Of a stretch of DNA of 15,989 nucleotides, positions 1 through 6,780 are shown one piece after another. Under the pieces are notes generated by a model that saw nothing but the letters and a program-made list of their open reading frames with translations, ran no database searches and had not been told where the DNA came from. The stretch is from an uncultured Verrucomicrobiales bacterium (GTDB lineage: Bacteria; Verrucomicrobiota; Verrucomicrobiia; Verrucomicrobiales; Akkermansiaceae): assembly GCA_937885815.1 (NCBI GenBank), contig CALABM010000152.1, forward strand, positions 1 through 15,989. Reading direction: 5' to 3'. The translations under genes were made by a program, and so were the position numbers. Numbering within the stretch: the stretch's first letter is position 1; each line of letters begins with the position of its first letter.

Positions 1-283
1 GGACAAAAGTCCTACCATGCCCTATATGCTATTAAGGAACTTCAGAGTACAACAAACGCGTCCCACAAGCCAAGGTCAAACTTCGTATTGCGAATATTTT
101 GCGCCCGCGCCAGATTCGCATGCGCCGCGCCCCCCTCCGGACACCGGTTGATTCCTCATTACGGAGCGGTGATTCTCACAGATACTTGGAAACGAAGTTC
201 CGCATCGCATTAGACATGGCTTGCGCGATTTTCTGATGGATTAACTCCATTATGGAGTTAATCGGTGTGAATGTTGAAGTAAG
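1..283. other. Gene-free left edge
   Basis: I find no convincing gene here. The stretch mixes AT-rich and GC-rich patches (for example around 106-145). On the minus strand a 24-codon frame starting at ATG 250 and ending with TGA at 176-178 lies in frame with, and directly after, the stop of the upstream minus-strand gene. It could be a decayed C-terminal extension, a small peptide or chance. A perfect inverted repeat lies at 239-263. Confidence 0.5.
239..263 (-). terminator. Perfect 12-bp inverted repeat downstream of the pyruvyl transferase-like gene
   Basis: The arms GATTAACTCCAT and ATGGAGTTAATC are perfectly complementary around one central base. It starts about 20 bp after the stop codon of the minus-strand gene ending at 284, the usual place for a transcription terminator. 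No U-tract follows on the minus strand, so it is not a classical intrinsic terminator. It may be an RNA 3'-end stabiliser or a protein-binding palindrome instead. Confidence 0.35.
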
Positions 284-1624
284 TTATGAGTAATCCCAGA
301 GTTTATCAATCTTTACTTCATTAATCTCTATGTATTCAATCGCTATTTCTTTTCTTCTTTTGGACGCTTTTAGTTCTGCCTCAGCGGCTTTTTTAAGCCA
401 CTCCTTGCCTTTTTGCCGTCCTTCTGACTGGTCTATGTATCTGTCTTCAGCGTATCCATTTAAGTAGCAATCTGACAGGTGTTGCATACTATTGTAGTCC
501 TTATGCCAAGTTGCCAGTTTTTCATGAGCCCAGAAATTACCGAAATAGGCAGCTAATTTGAGCCATTTGCGCGATTCGTCATCGTTTTTATACTCGGCCT
601 CCTCATAATAGAACTTGCCCAAGTTGAACATGCCCCAGTGGTAGCCCCGGTCAGCGGCTGCTTTGTACCATTGGTAGGCCCATGCTGAAGATTTGGGAAC
701 GCTCTTCCCCTCGTAGTAAAGGTCTCCTAAGGTATTCATTGCAAGTACGTCGCCCTCATCTGCGTCTGCTTGAAGCTTGTCGAAATCACGCTCGGCAGAG
801 GGAGCCGCGCCATGCTCTTTATGGATTTTTTCAGCGAACTGAAGGAGCACATTGTGGAGTTTATCCTGTACCGGTGCTATGTTTTTCTGGTAATCGGTAT
901 CAAAGCCCGCGGGATTGGTGGCAGCGATATCCTCAGGAGAAATGAACAGGCTTGCTCTTTCCTCGCAGCCGAGGGCAGAGTAATAATCCCGGAACTTAAA
1001 GTCATTCGTATCAGGCTGATTGTCCCCAAATTTCAATCGGATGTTGGGGATTCCGTATGAGTCTGCCACGATGAGCCCATGCAGTGAGGAGGCTATGATG
1101 GCCGAGCAGGAACATATCTCCCGTACCGCAAATGGTGCTTCACATTTTGGATTGATGATTTTGTAGCGAGGGTTGTTCCGGTAAACATCAAGCCGGGGTG
1201 AAGCATAATTCTTCCAGTGGGGGAGTATGCCGATAGGCTTTTCTGTCGAGGCAACGTCCGCCGGCATAGGCAGCACTTTGGACACAAGTAAGGCCGGATC
1301 TCCCAAGGGAATATCCTTCGTAATCCCAAGGCATTTTTTAGTAAGCTCTCCACGCAAAGCCAGTGTTCTCTCCTCGGGGAAAGTCTTAGTTTCCTCCCTC
1401 AGCAGGCCGGCACCGAGAATGTCAAAATCGTGATGATTCCAGAACGGATTGAGAACGGAGCCCACAATGACAAGATTTACCTTTGAACCGTTGCTACGGT
1501 CTGCCTCCGCGTATTCGATAAGCCCATAGGCATTCAATAACAGCGGTGTAATCAAATCACCAAAATTATACACGGCCTCTTTGCAAGGCTCACTCCACCA
1601 GAAACATTTCAATGGCTTATTCAT
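284..1624 (-). CDS. Polysaccharide pyruvyl transferase-like protein fused to Sel1 repeats
   Basis: The N-terminal ~265 residues look like the polysaccharide pyruvyl transferase family, whose members add pyruvate ketals to cell-surface sugars or sit in exopolysaccharide clusters. Seen: NFGDLITPLLL at residues 20-30, a nucleotide-fold-like strand LVIVGSVLN at 51-59, GAG at 71-73, LRGELT at 90-95, GDPALL at 108-113, and the family-typical IIASSLHGLIVADSYGIP at 176-193. From about residue 290 the protein changes to Sel1/TPR-like helical repeats (AMNTLGDLYYEG at 295-306, then WYKAAADRGY; a second at 331-363; a weaker third at 378-415), which usually mediate protein contacts. No signal peptide or membrane segment is seen, so it is probably cytoplasmic. 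The start at 1624 has no Shine-Dalgarno; the ATG sits in TATAATG. The 3' part of the gene is AT-rich compared with the rest of the window, which may point to transfer. No surface-glycan genes are adjacent in this window. The family call is good; the substrate is unknown. Confidence 0.8.
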   Translation of the reverse strand: MNKPLKCFWWSEPCKEAVYNFGDLITPLLLNAYGLIEYAEADRSNGSKVNLVIVGSVLNPFWNHHDFDILGAGLLREETKTFPEERTLALRGELTKKCLGITKDIPLGDPALLVSKVLPMPADVASTEKPIGILPHWKNYASPRLDVYRNNPRYKIINPKCEAPFAVREICSCSAIIASSLHGLIVADSYGIPNIRLKFGDNQPDTNDFKFRDYYSALGCEERASLFISPEDIAATNPAGFDTDYQKNIAPVQDKLHNVLLQFAEKIHKEHGAAPSAERDFDKLQADADEGDVLAMNTLGDLYYEGKSVPKSSAWAYQWYKAAADRGYHWGMFNLGKFYYEEAEYKNDDESRKWLKLAAYFGNFWAHEKLATWHKDYNSMQHLSDCYLNGYAEDRYIDQSEGRQKGKEWLKKAAEAELKASKRRKEIAIEYIEINEVKIDKLWDYS

Positions 1625-1920
1625 TATATACGTGTTAGTAAAGATTATCAGACATTCCCCCCGGCCTGTGTCTCTCGCATAAATGCATCGTGCTCGCCCA
1701 TTTTATTCGCCATGCTGCTGGAACCGTTTCGGGAAGTTCTTGCAACCCCATCCGGAGAGAGACAATAGGCTTGGGCGATTTTTACGCTGCAAATCTAGCA
1801 TGTTCCACACACAAAAGCAAGCAGATTATATGTTTTTGGGGGGGCGGGGGGGTGATTGCTCGCATACACGCGCCCGGCCCACTTTGTCTCGGCGTAGCCT
1901 GTGAAGCAGGCGAAGACGGA

Positions 1921-2030
1921 TCCCCCTACGGGGTCGTGTGTTCTCATCCCGCAGGGTGTGAAAAAAACGAAAGGCTCAGCAGCGGTGATTACCATTGCTG
2001 AGCCTTTTCTGTATCGGGCAAGCGGGATTC
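1921..2030 (-). repeat. Direct repeat copy 1: partial tRNA-Pro 3' end plus terminator
   Basis: This is the first of two 110-nt copies at a fixed offset of 205 nt without indels. I count five mismatches (1953, 1961, 1963, 1967, 2007), so about 95% identity. Read on the minus strand it carries the last ~15 nt of the tRNA-Pro gene (2015-2030), then the hairpin of the tRNA terminator (1971-2006), then a T-arm-like segment in the opposite orientation (1930-1952). The match to the tRNA stops after 2030, so this copy cannot form a tRNA. Confidence 0.9.
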
Positions 2031-2065
2031 TACCCGCCCCCGGCGCCCCTCCTATGTCGGGGTAC

Positions 2066-2087
2066 CCGGGCAGAGGTGTCTGCCCGG
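2066..2087. repeat. 9-bp perfect hairpin in the spacer between direct repeats
   Basis: CCGGGCAGA and TCTGCCCGG pair perfectly around a GGTG loop. It is GC-rich, with no U-tract on either side. It lies in the ~95-nt unique spacer between the two tRNA-derived repeats. A weaker 5-bp hairpin (GTGCC-act-GGCAC) follows at 2102-2114. The role is unknown. Confidence 0.6.
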
Positions 2088-2125
2088 CACCGGGTCTGCT
2101 CGTGCCACTGGCACTCGCAGCCCAC

Positions 2126-2235
2126 TCCCCCTACGGGGTCGTGTGTTCTCATCCCGCTGGGTGTGGAGAAAGCGAAAGGCTCAGCAGCGGTGATTACCAT
2201 TGCTGAGCCTTATCTGTATCGGGCAAGCGGGATTC
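2126..2235 (-). repeat. Direct repeat copy 2, overlapping the intact tRNA-Pro 3' end
   Basis: This is the second copy of the 110-nt repeat. Here the right end lies inside the functional tRNA-Pro gene, so this is probably the parental copy. It includes the tRNA terminator hairpin and, to its left at 2135-2157, a 23-nt segment that matches the tRNA T-arm region in inverted orientation with only three mismatches. Confidence 0.9.
2176..2211 (-). terminator. Terminator of tRNA-Pro
   Basis: AAGGCTCAGCA at 2176-2186 pairs perfectly with TGCTGAGCCTT at 2201-2211 around a 14-nt loop. It begins 8 nt after the tRNA 3' end. Read on the minus strand the stem runs into a T-rich TTTCGCTTTC. A copy of the same hairpin is at 1971-2006. 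Confidence 0.75.
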
Positions 2236-2292
2236 GAACCCACGACCCCTTGCACCCCATGCAAGTGCGCTACCAGACTGCGCTACTGCCCG
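2219..2292 (-). tRNA. tRNA-Pro (anticodon GGG)
   Basis: Read on the minus strand this is a complete 74-nt cloverleaf. The acceptor arm CGGGCAG pairs with TTGCCCG (one wobble), with discriminator A. The D-arm is GCGC...GCGC with loop AGTCTGGTA. The anticodon stem CTTGC/GCAAG (2261-2265 with 2249-2253) encloses loop ATGGGGT with anticodon GGG at 2256-2258, reading CCC and CCU. The T-arm is GTGGG-TTCGAAT-CCCGC. The 3' CCA is not encoded (TAC follows), so it must be added after transcription. A near-consensus promoter lies about 50 bp upstream and a terminator directly downstream. Confidence 0.96.
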
Positions 2293-2342
2293 ATGTTTGG
2301 GATATTTGTTTGTCTTGCGCTCGGGAGCGTGTCGACAAGGGA

Positions 2343-2370
2343 AGTATACATGAATTTTTACAGTTGTCAA
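2343..2370 (-). promoter_or_regulatory. Promoter for tRNA-Pro (sigma70-like)
   Basis: On the minus strand TTGACA (2370-2365) is followed after 16 nt by TATACT (2348-2343). This is a full-consensus -35 and a one-mismatch -10. Transcription would start near 2336, giving a leader of about 44 nt before the tRNA 5' end at 2292. Its -35 overlaps the -35 of the divergent argC promoter by five bases. Confidence 0.75.
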
Positions 2371-2392
2371 CACATTTTTTTCATGATATACT
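2364..2392 (+). promoter_or_regulatory. Promoter for argC (sigma70-like), near-leaderless
   Basis: TTGTCA (2364-2369), a 17-nt spacer and TATACT (2387-2392) form a near-consensus promoter. The expected start point is about 2399-2400, only 3-4 nt before the argC ATG at 2403, so the transcript would be almost leaderless. A TGAATTTTTA stretch at 2351-2360 resembles half of an arginine-repressor box; this is only suggestive. Confidence 0.75.
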
Positions 2393-2402
2393 CATTTTTG
2401 TC

Positions 2403-3446
2403 ATGAAAAAGGTAAAAATTGCCGTTGTTGGGGCCAGTGGATACACTGGTCAGGAGCTTTTGCGCATCCTTTTGCGCCATCCGGGGGTGGAAATCGTATG
2501 TGCCACGTCTCGCCAGTATGCAGGGCAGGAGCTGTGCGATTTGTTCCCGCGTTTCCGCAATGTGCCGGGTGCTGACCTGAAGTTTACGGATTCTGATGTG
2601 GAGGCTATCGCCGCGACGGGCGCCGAGGCTGCGTTCTTGGCGTTGCCGCACGGTGTATCCGTGAGCTATGGCCGTGGGCTGGTGGAGGCCGGTATTCGCG
2701 TGATTGATTTGTCCGCTGATTTCCGCCTGAATGATCCTGCGGTGTACGAGGAGTTCTACGGGAAGCCGCATGCAGACGTGGAGCTGATGCAGGAGGCCGT
2801 GTACGGTATGCCTGAGTGGCACCGTGATGAAATTAAGAAGGCTCGCATCGTTGGTTCTCCGGGTTGCTACCCCACCAGCATTATCCTTCCGCTGGTTCCG
2901 CTTTTCCGCGCCGGTCTGCTGAAGGTGGAAGACATCGTCGTGAACAGTGGCAGCGGTGTGTCCGGTGCCGGTCGCAAGGCAGATGTGAGCCTGCTGTACT
3001 GCGAGTGTAATGAGAGTATGCGCGCGTATGGCGTGCCCCGCCACCGCCACCTCTCCGAAATTGAGCAGGAGCTTTCCCTCGCAGCAGGGCAGAAGGTCAC
3101 CATCACCTTCACCCCGCATCTCATGCCTGTGAACACCGGCATTATTACCACCACGGTAGCTAAGCTGGCTGATGGCGTCACCCTGCAGGATATTACTGAT
3201 TGCATGGAGAAGGCCTATGCCGGTGCGCCGTTCGTGCGTCTGCTTGGGGCCGGTAAGCCAGCTGATACGAAGAATGTCACGCGCACGAACTTTGTGGACA
3301 TCGGCTGGGCTGTGGATGCCCGTACCAACCGCGTGTTGCTCATGAGCGCCGAGGATAACGTGATTAAGGGCGCCGGTGGTCAGGGCGTGCATGCCTTTAA
3401 CATCATGTTCGGTTTTGATGAAGCCGAGGGCCTCTGGCTTATTTAA
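2403..3446 (+). CDS. argC: N-acetyl-gamma-glutamyl-phosphate reductase
   Basis: This 347-residue cytoplasmic enzyme makes the third step of arginine synthesis, the NADPH-dependent reduction of N-acetylglutamyl-5-phosphate to the semialdehyde. Seen: an N-terminal Rossmann motif VGASGYTGQELLR at residues 9-21, LPHGVS at 81-86, DLSADFR at 102-108, YGMPE at 134-138, the active-site cysteine in GSPGCYPTS (Cys155), NSGSGVSGAGR at 181-191, the histidine-rich PRHRHLSEIEQ at 212-222, and the C-terminal KGAGGQGVHAFN at 322-333. The length is normal for the family. The frame stays open far upstream, but ATG 2403 starts exactly where homology begins and sits just after a strong promoter, so the longer version is not credible. 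No Shine-Dalgarno is present, in keeping with a near-leaderless message. It is the first gene of the plus-strand run; other arginine genes are not in the window. Confidence 0.96.
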   Translation: MKKVKIAVVGASGYTGQELLRILLRHPGVEIVCATSRQYAGQELCDLFPRFRNVPGADLKFTDSDVEAIAATGAEAAFLALPHGVSVSYGRGLVEAGIRVIDLSADFRLNDPAVYEEFYGKPHADVELMQEAVYGMPEWHRDEIKKARIVGSPGCYPTSIILPLVPLFRAGLLKVEDIVVNSGSGVSGAGRKADVSLLYCECNESMRAYGVPRHRHLSEIEQELSLAAGQKVTITFTPHLMPVNTGIITTTVAKLADGVTLQDITDCMEKAYAGAPFVRLLGAGKPADTKNVTRTNFVDIGWAVDARTNRVLLMSAEDNVIKGAGGQGVHAFNIMFGFDEAEGLWLI

Positions 3447-3476
3447 TATAGTATTATCCGGAGAAAGGTGAGCCGT

Positions 3477-4883
3477 ATGTTACCGGTGCTGTTGATAGTG
3501 GATGATGAAAAATCCACGCGAGATGCCCTCCGCCTGGCGCTGGAGGACGACTATGAGGTGTATGCTGTTTCTAACGGCAAGGCAGCTTGCAGCCTCATGG
3601 ACAGCGAGCCGGTGGATATTCTGCTTACTGATCTTCGCTTGGGCGGCGAGAGCGGCATGGCCCTCATTGACTATGCGCAGGGCCTGCCGAACCCGCCTAC
3701 CTGTATCATGATGACCGCCTATGGCAGCGCTGACACCGCTGCCGAGGCGCGGCGGCATGGTGCCTATTATTTCCTTACTAAGCCGCTTAATCTGGATGAG
3801 GTGGAGCTGCTGCTGCGCCGCGCGGCGCATACCCGCTCATTGGAGGCCCGCAATGAGGAGCTGACGTCCCGCCTGAATCCTTCTGGCGGACTGGACTCCA
3901 TGCTGGGGGACAGCCCGCAGATGCAGCCGATTTTTAACCGGATTCGCCAAGTGGCGCCCACTACGGCTACGGTGCTCATTCAGGGCGAGACCGGCACCGG
4001 TAAGGAGCTTGTGGCCCGTGCCATTCACAGCCTTTCTCCTCGCAGTAAGGGGCGTTTTGTGGCCGTGAACTGCGCGGCGCTTTCTCCCCAGCTGATGGAG
4101 AGTGAGCTATTTGGCCATGAGAAAGGTTCGTTCACCGGGGCCATGCAGCGCAGGATAGGCCGTTTTGAAGAGGCGGATGGCGGTACTATCTTTTTGGACG
4201 AAATCGGTGAAATTGACATCCCGACCCAAGTGAAACTGCTGCGCGTGCTCGCGGAGCGCAGCATCGAACGTGTGGGTAGCAACACGGCTATTCCGGTGAA
4301 TGTGCGTGTGGTGGCGGCCACAAATCGGAACTTGGAGGAGATGGTGAAGCAGGGGACTTTCAGGCTGGATCTTTACCAGCGCCTTAATGTTATCTCCCTG
4401 CGCTTGCCCCCCTTGCGCGAGCGCTCGGGCGATATTATCCTTATGGCAAATGCCTTTGTTCAGGAGCTCTGCCGTGAAAATAATAAGCCCGTAAAAACAT
4501 TATCCCGGCCGGCGCTGGATTTGTTGCGCCACTTCACCTGGCCCGGTAACGTGCGTCAACTGCGCACGGCTGTGGAGCATGGTGTTGTGATGAGTGACAG
4601 CGCCTTAATTACGCCGGAAGATTTGCCGGAATATTTGCAGAATTCACCGGATTCTCCTCAGAATGACAGCCAAGTAGCTTCGCAAAGTCATTCGCGTACG
4701 GAATTTGGGCTTGATTTTACCCCCTTATTTAATTTACAATACGTCGAGCGGCAGACTATTCTGCGAGCTTTGCAGCATACCGGGGGTAACAGAACCGCGG
4801 CCGCTGAGCTTCTCGGTATAAACCGCCGCACTCTGCAGCGCAAGATGTCAGAGGCCAGAGAGGTGTTCAGACCTTATTTATAA
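3477..4883 (+). CDS. Sigma54-dependent response regulator, NtrC family
   Basis: This 468-residue DNA-binding activator has receiver, AAA+ and Fis-type domains. Receiver (1-120): acidic pair Asp9/Asp10, phosphoacceptor Asp52 in LLTDLRL, Thr80 and Lys102. AAA+ (about 142-380): Walker A GETGTGKE at 170-177, the sigma54-contact loop as GSFTGA at 217-222 rather than the consensus GAFTGA, Walker B TIFLDE at 237-242, and WPGNVRQL at 355-362. C-terminal Fis helix-turn-helix: about 424-457 (GGNRTAAAELLGINRRTLQRK). It should remodel sigma54 RNA polymerase at -24/-12 promoters when phosphorylated. I chose ATG 3477 because GAAAGG lies 8 nt upstream; GTG 3468 would add three residues. It follows argC by 30 bp with no terminator. 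No sensor kinase adjoins it, so its partner and targets are unknown. Confidence 0.93.
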   Translation: MLPVLLIVDDEKSTRDALRLALEDDYEVYAVSNGKAACSLMDSEPVDILLTDLRLGGESGMALIDYAQGLPNPPTCIMMTAYGSADTAAEARRHGAYYFLTKPLNLDEVELLLRRAAHTRSLEARNEELTSRLNPSGGLDSMLGDSPQMQPIFNRIRQVAPTTATVLIQGETGTGKELVARAIHSLSPRSKGRFVAVNCAALSPQLMESELFGHEKGSFTGAMQRRIGRFEEADGGTIFLDEIGEIDIPTQVKLLRVLAERSIERVGSNTAIPVNVRVVAATNRNLEEMVKQGTFRLDLYQRLNVISLRLPPLRERSGDIILMANAFVQELCRENNKPVKTLSRPALDLLRHFTWPGNVRQLRTAVEHGVVMSDSALITPEDLPEYLQNSPDSPQNDSQVASQSHSRTEFGLDFTPLFNLQYVERQTILRALQHTGGNRTAAAELLGINRRTLQRKMSEAREVFRPYL

Positions 4884-4910
4884 TTTTACTAACGTGTTCA
4901 AAACAAGAAT

Positions 4911-6764
4911 ATGGCAAGCATAATACGTGACAGAAGTAAGAAGACAATTGTGGTATTGCGCCTTATTGTGGCAGCATTGCTTGCATTCATGTGTTTATTC
5001 AAGCTTCATATTACTTATCGTGGGCTGAATCAGCCTGTGGCCATGGAGCAGGCTCAGATTGCCCGTTCTCTGGCCAGAGGTGAAGGTTTTGAAACTCGTA
5101 TGCTGCGTCCTATTAATCTGATGCAGGTATATGAGTGGGGGGAACAGCCGGATCATGACTCAGCTGATTTGAGCAGGCTGAAAGATACAATGTATGCGCC
5201 GCTGAATATCGTGGCCATGGCTGTAGCGCTGAAGGTAACCGGTTATGATGATTTTTCCGGAACTCGAATGTCAGCTGGTTACGTGTATGGGGCTGATAGG
5301 GTGATTTCCGCTACCTCGACCTTTTTCTTTATTATAGCTATTTTCTTGGCCTACAAGCTCATCGCTCGTCTGTTTGATGAGATTGTGGCATGTGCTTCAT
5401 CATGCTTCCTTCTGCTCAGTGATTTGTTCCTGAATTACTCGGTGAGTGGGCTTCCTCAGCCGCTGATGCTTTGCTTCATGCTGTCCGGTATGCATATGCT
5501 GCTTTATGCCATAAAGTGTTATAAGTCAGCAGAAACGCATTGGGCGCTTTTCTATGTGACTCTTGCCTTCGTATGTATGGGGCTGATGGTGTTGACGTCA
5601 TGGATGGGGATTTGGGTGGTAGTAGGTCTTTTGATATACGCCTGCATGCGCTTCCGTCCCTTGGGGGCATATGCAGCTATTGGTGGTGCCGTCCTGCTGC
5701 TTTTGCTTGCCTATTCTGCTATACGTAATTATCTGTATACCGGAAGTATATTCGGTAATGCCTTTTTGGGGCTTTATAACAGTTTTGGCGGTGGTGAGTC
5801 GCTTGCTATGCGTTCCGCTAACCTGAATAATATGCCGTTGCAGAGCCAGGGCTTTGTGGTGAGATTTATCGGGCACACTTTTGCTCAGCTTCGCGGACTT
5901 TATGTGAACATGGGCGCTATTCTGGTGGTGCCGTTCTTCTTCCTTGCCCTTTTCAATCGCTTCAAGCGTGACTCTGTGGAGAGCATGAAATGGGCTGTAT
6001 TCTGCATGTGGGCCATTTCTTGTGTAGGTATGGCTCTCTTCGGTGTTAATACACCGGAGAATCCTTCACAGCTTGCAATTCTCTTTGCACCTCTTTTTGT
6101 GGCGTATGGTGTATCGTTGGTCTTCAACTTCCTCGCCAGAATGAACGTTGAAGGCGCTAACTTCAATCAATTGCGAGGGCTTACCATGTTCCTGATGGTT
6201 GCGGTGTCTGCCGGTCCCTTCATCGCGACTCTGCCTGAAAACATTTACAGGGGTATTTGGCTTGGTGACCGCGGTCGTCCTCATTTCCCTCCCTATTATC
6301 CGCCGGCTCTGAATGTCTCTCTGGTAGATATTTCGTCTCCGGATCACGTTATCGTGACGGACCAGCCATGGGCCGTGGCTTGGTATGCAGACCGAAGAGC
6401 TTTGTGGATTCCCACGTCAGTGGATGATTTGGTTACCTACGTGGAGCCTGCTTTGAAAGCGAGCGGGTTAGAGCTGCAGGGAATTCTCATCACACCTACG
6501 TCACATACGATGGCGAAGAACGGCATGTCTGGTATTATTGCTGAGATGGGAGATTTTGCTCCTCTTGCTTTTGAGGGTAAAATTCTGCAGATTGTTCCGC
6601 GCCATAATCTTGCCTTGGCTGATTATTTCGTAGAAAGTGTCAGTGCTAATGCTCAAACGATGACGTTGGGTAACTTGGTATCTACGCAAGGCCGTTTCTC
6701 TAACCGTATTCCCCTGTTGGGTGCTGAGATGATTTACTACAACCGAGTCGAGGCTCGTAACTGA
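4911..6764 (+). CDS. Polytopic membrane protein, GT-C glycosyltransferase-like
   Basis: This 617-residue protein has about ten hydrophobic segments between residues 12 and ~455, then a soluble C-terminal region of ~160 residues. The arrangement resembles GT-C lipid-linked-sugar glycosyltransferases (PMT/ArnT/STT3-like): a first helix, then a first outside loop with AMEQAQIARSLARGEGF at 44-60, whose Glu46 could stand for the acidic residue of that family, followed by many helices. The C-terminal part contains PDHVIVTDQPWAVAWYADRR, a pattern I associate with bacterial GT39-like proteins; this is from memory. The substrate cannot be read from sequence. The start has no Shine-Dalgarno. It lies 27 bp after the regulator and 16 bp before xseB, so it is probably co-transcribed. 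The membrane-protein call is firm, the transferase function tentative. Confidence 0.7.
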   Translation: MASIIRDRSKKTIVVLRLIVAALLAFMCLFKLHITYRGLNQPVAMEQAQIARSLARGEGFETRMLRPINLMQVYEWGEQPDHDSADLSRLKDTMYAPLNIVAMAVALKVTGYDDFSGTRMSAGYVYGADRVISATSTFFFIIAIFLAYKLIARLFDEIVACASSCFLLLSDLFLNYSVSGLPQPLMLCFMLSGMHMLLYAIKCYKSAETHWALFYVTLAFVCMGLMVLTSWMGIWVVVGLLIYACMRFRPLGAYAAIGGAVLLLLLAYSAIRNYLYTGSIFGNAFLGLYNSFGGGESLAMRSANLNNMPLQSQGFVVRFIGHTFAQLRGLYVNMGAILVVPFFFLALFNRFKRDSVESMKWAVFCMWAISCVGMALFGVNTPENPSQLAILFAPLFVAYGVSLVFNFLARMNVEGANFNQLRGLTMFLMVAVSAGPFIATLPENIYRGIWLGDRGRPHFPPYYPPALNVSLVDISSPDHVIVTDQPWAVAWYADRRALWIPTSVDDLVTYVEPALKASGLELQGILITPTSHTMAKNGMSGIIAEMGDFAPLAFEGKILQIVPRHNLALADYFVESVSANAQTMTLGNLVSTQGRFSNRIPLLGAEMIYYNRVEARN

Positions 6765-6780
6765 TATTCACGTAATACAT

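Larger units (their letters stand above)
1625..2218. other. Gene-free region with G-tract and tRNA-derived repeats
   Basis: No coding region is supported. 1625-1830 shows nothing I recognise. Then come a T5-G7-C-G7 tract (1833-1852), a small imperfect hairpin near 1898-1912, two 110-nt direct repeats (1921-2030, 2126-2235) and, between them, a strong hairpin at 2066-2087. Short frames across the repeats give the same peptide twice only because the DNA is repeated. Confidence 0.7.

Noticed and set aside
2103..2120. Possible sigma54 -24 element (TGGCAC at 2109-2114)
   Set aside because: No TTGCA-type -12 element follows at the right spacing, and it is part of a small hairpin.
1901..2206. Small plus-strand frames with a repeated peptide PYGVVCSHPAGC
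   Set aside because: The peptide repetition merely reflects the 110-nt DNA repeat; the frames cover tRNA terminators and differ in frame between copies.
1921..2235. attL/attR of an integrated element at tRNA-Pro
   Set aside because: The copies are only 205 nt apart with no integrase or cargo, and the repeat extends well past the tRNA into its terminator.
1995..2402. Long N-terminal extension of argC (frame open from 1995)
   Set aside because: It would run through the antisense of tRNA-Pro and the promoter region; family homology begins exactly at ATG 2403.
2367..3392. 341-residue minus-strand frame opposite argC
   Set aside because: It is a shadow of argC with no motifs.
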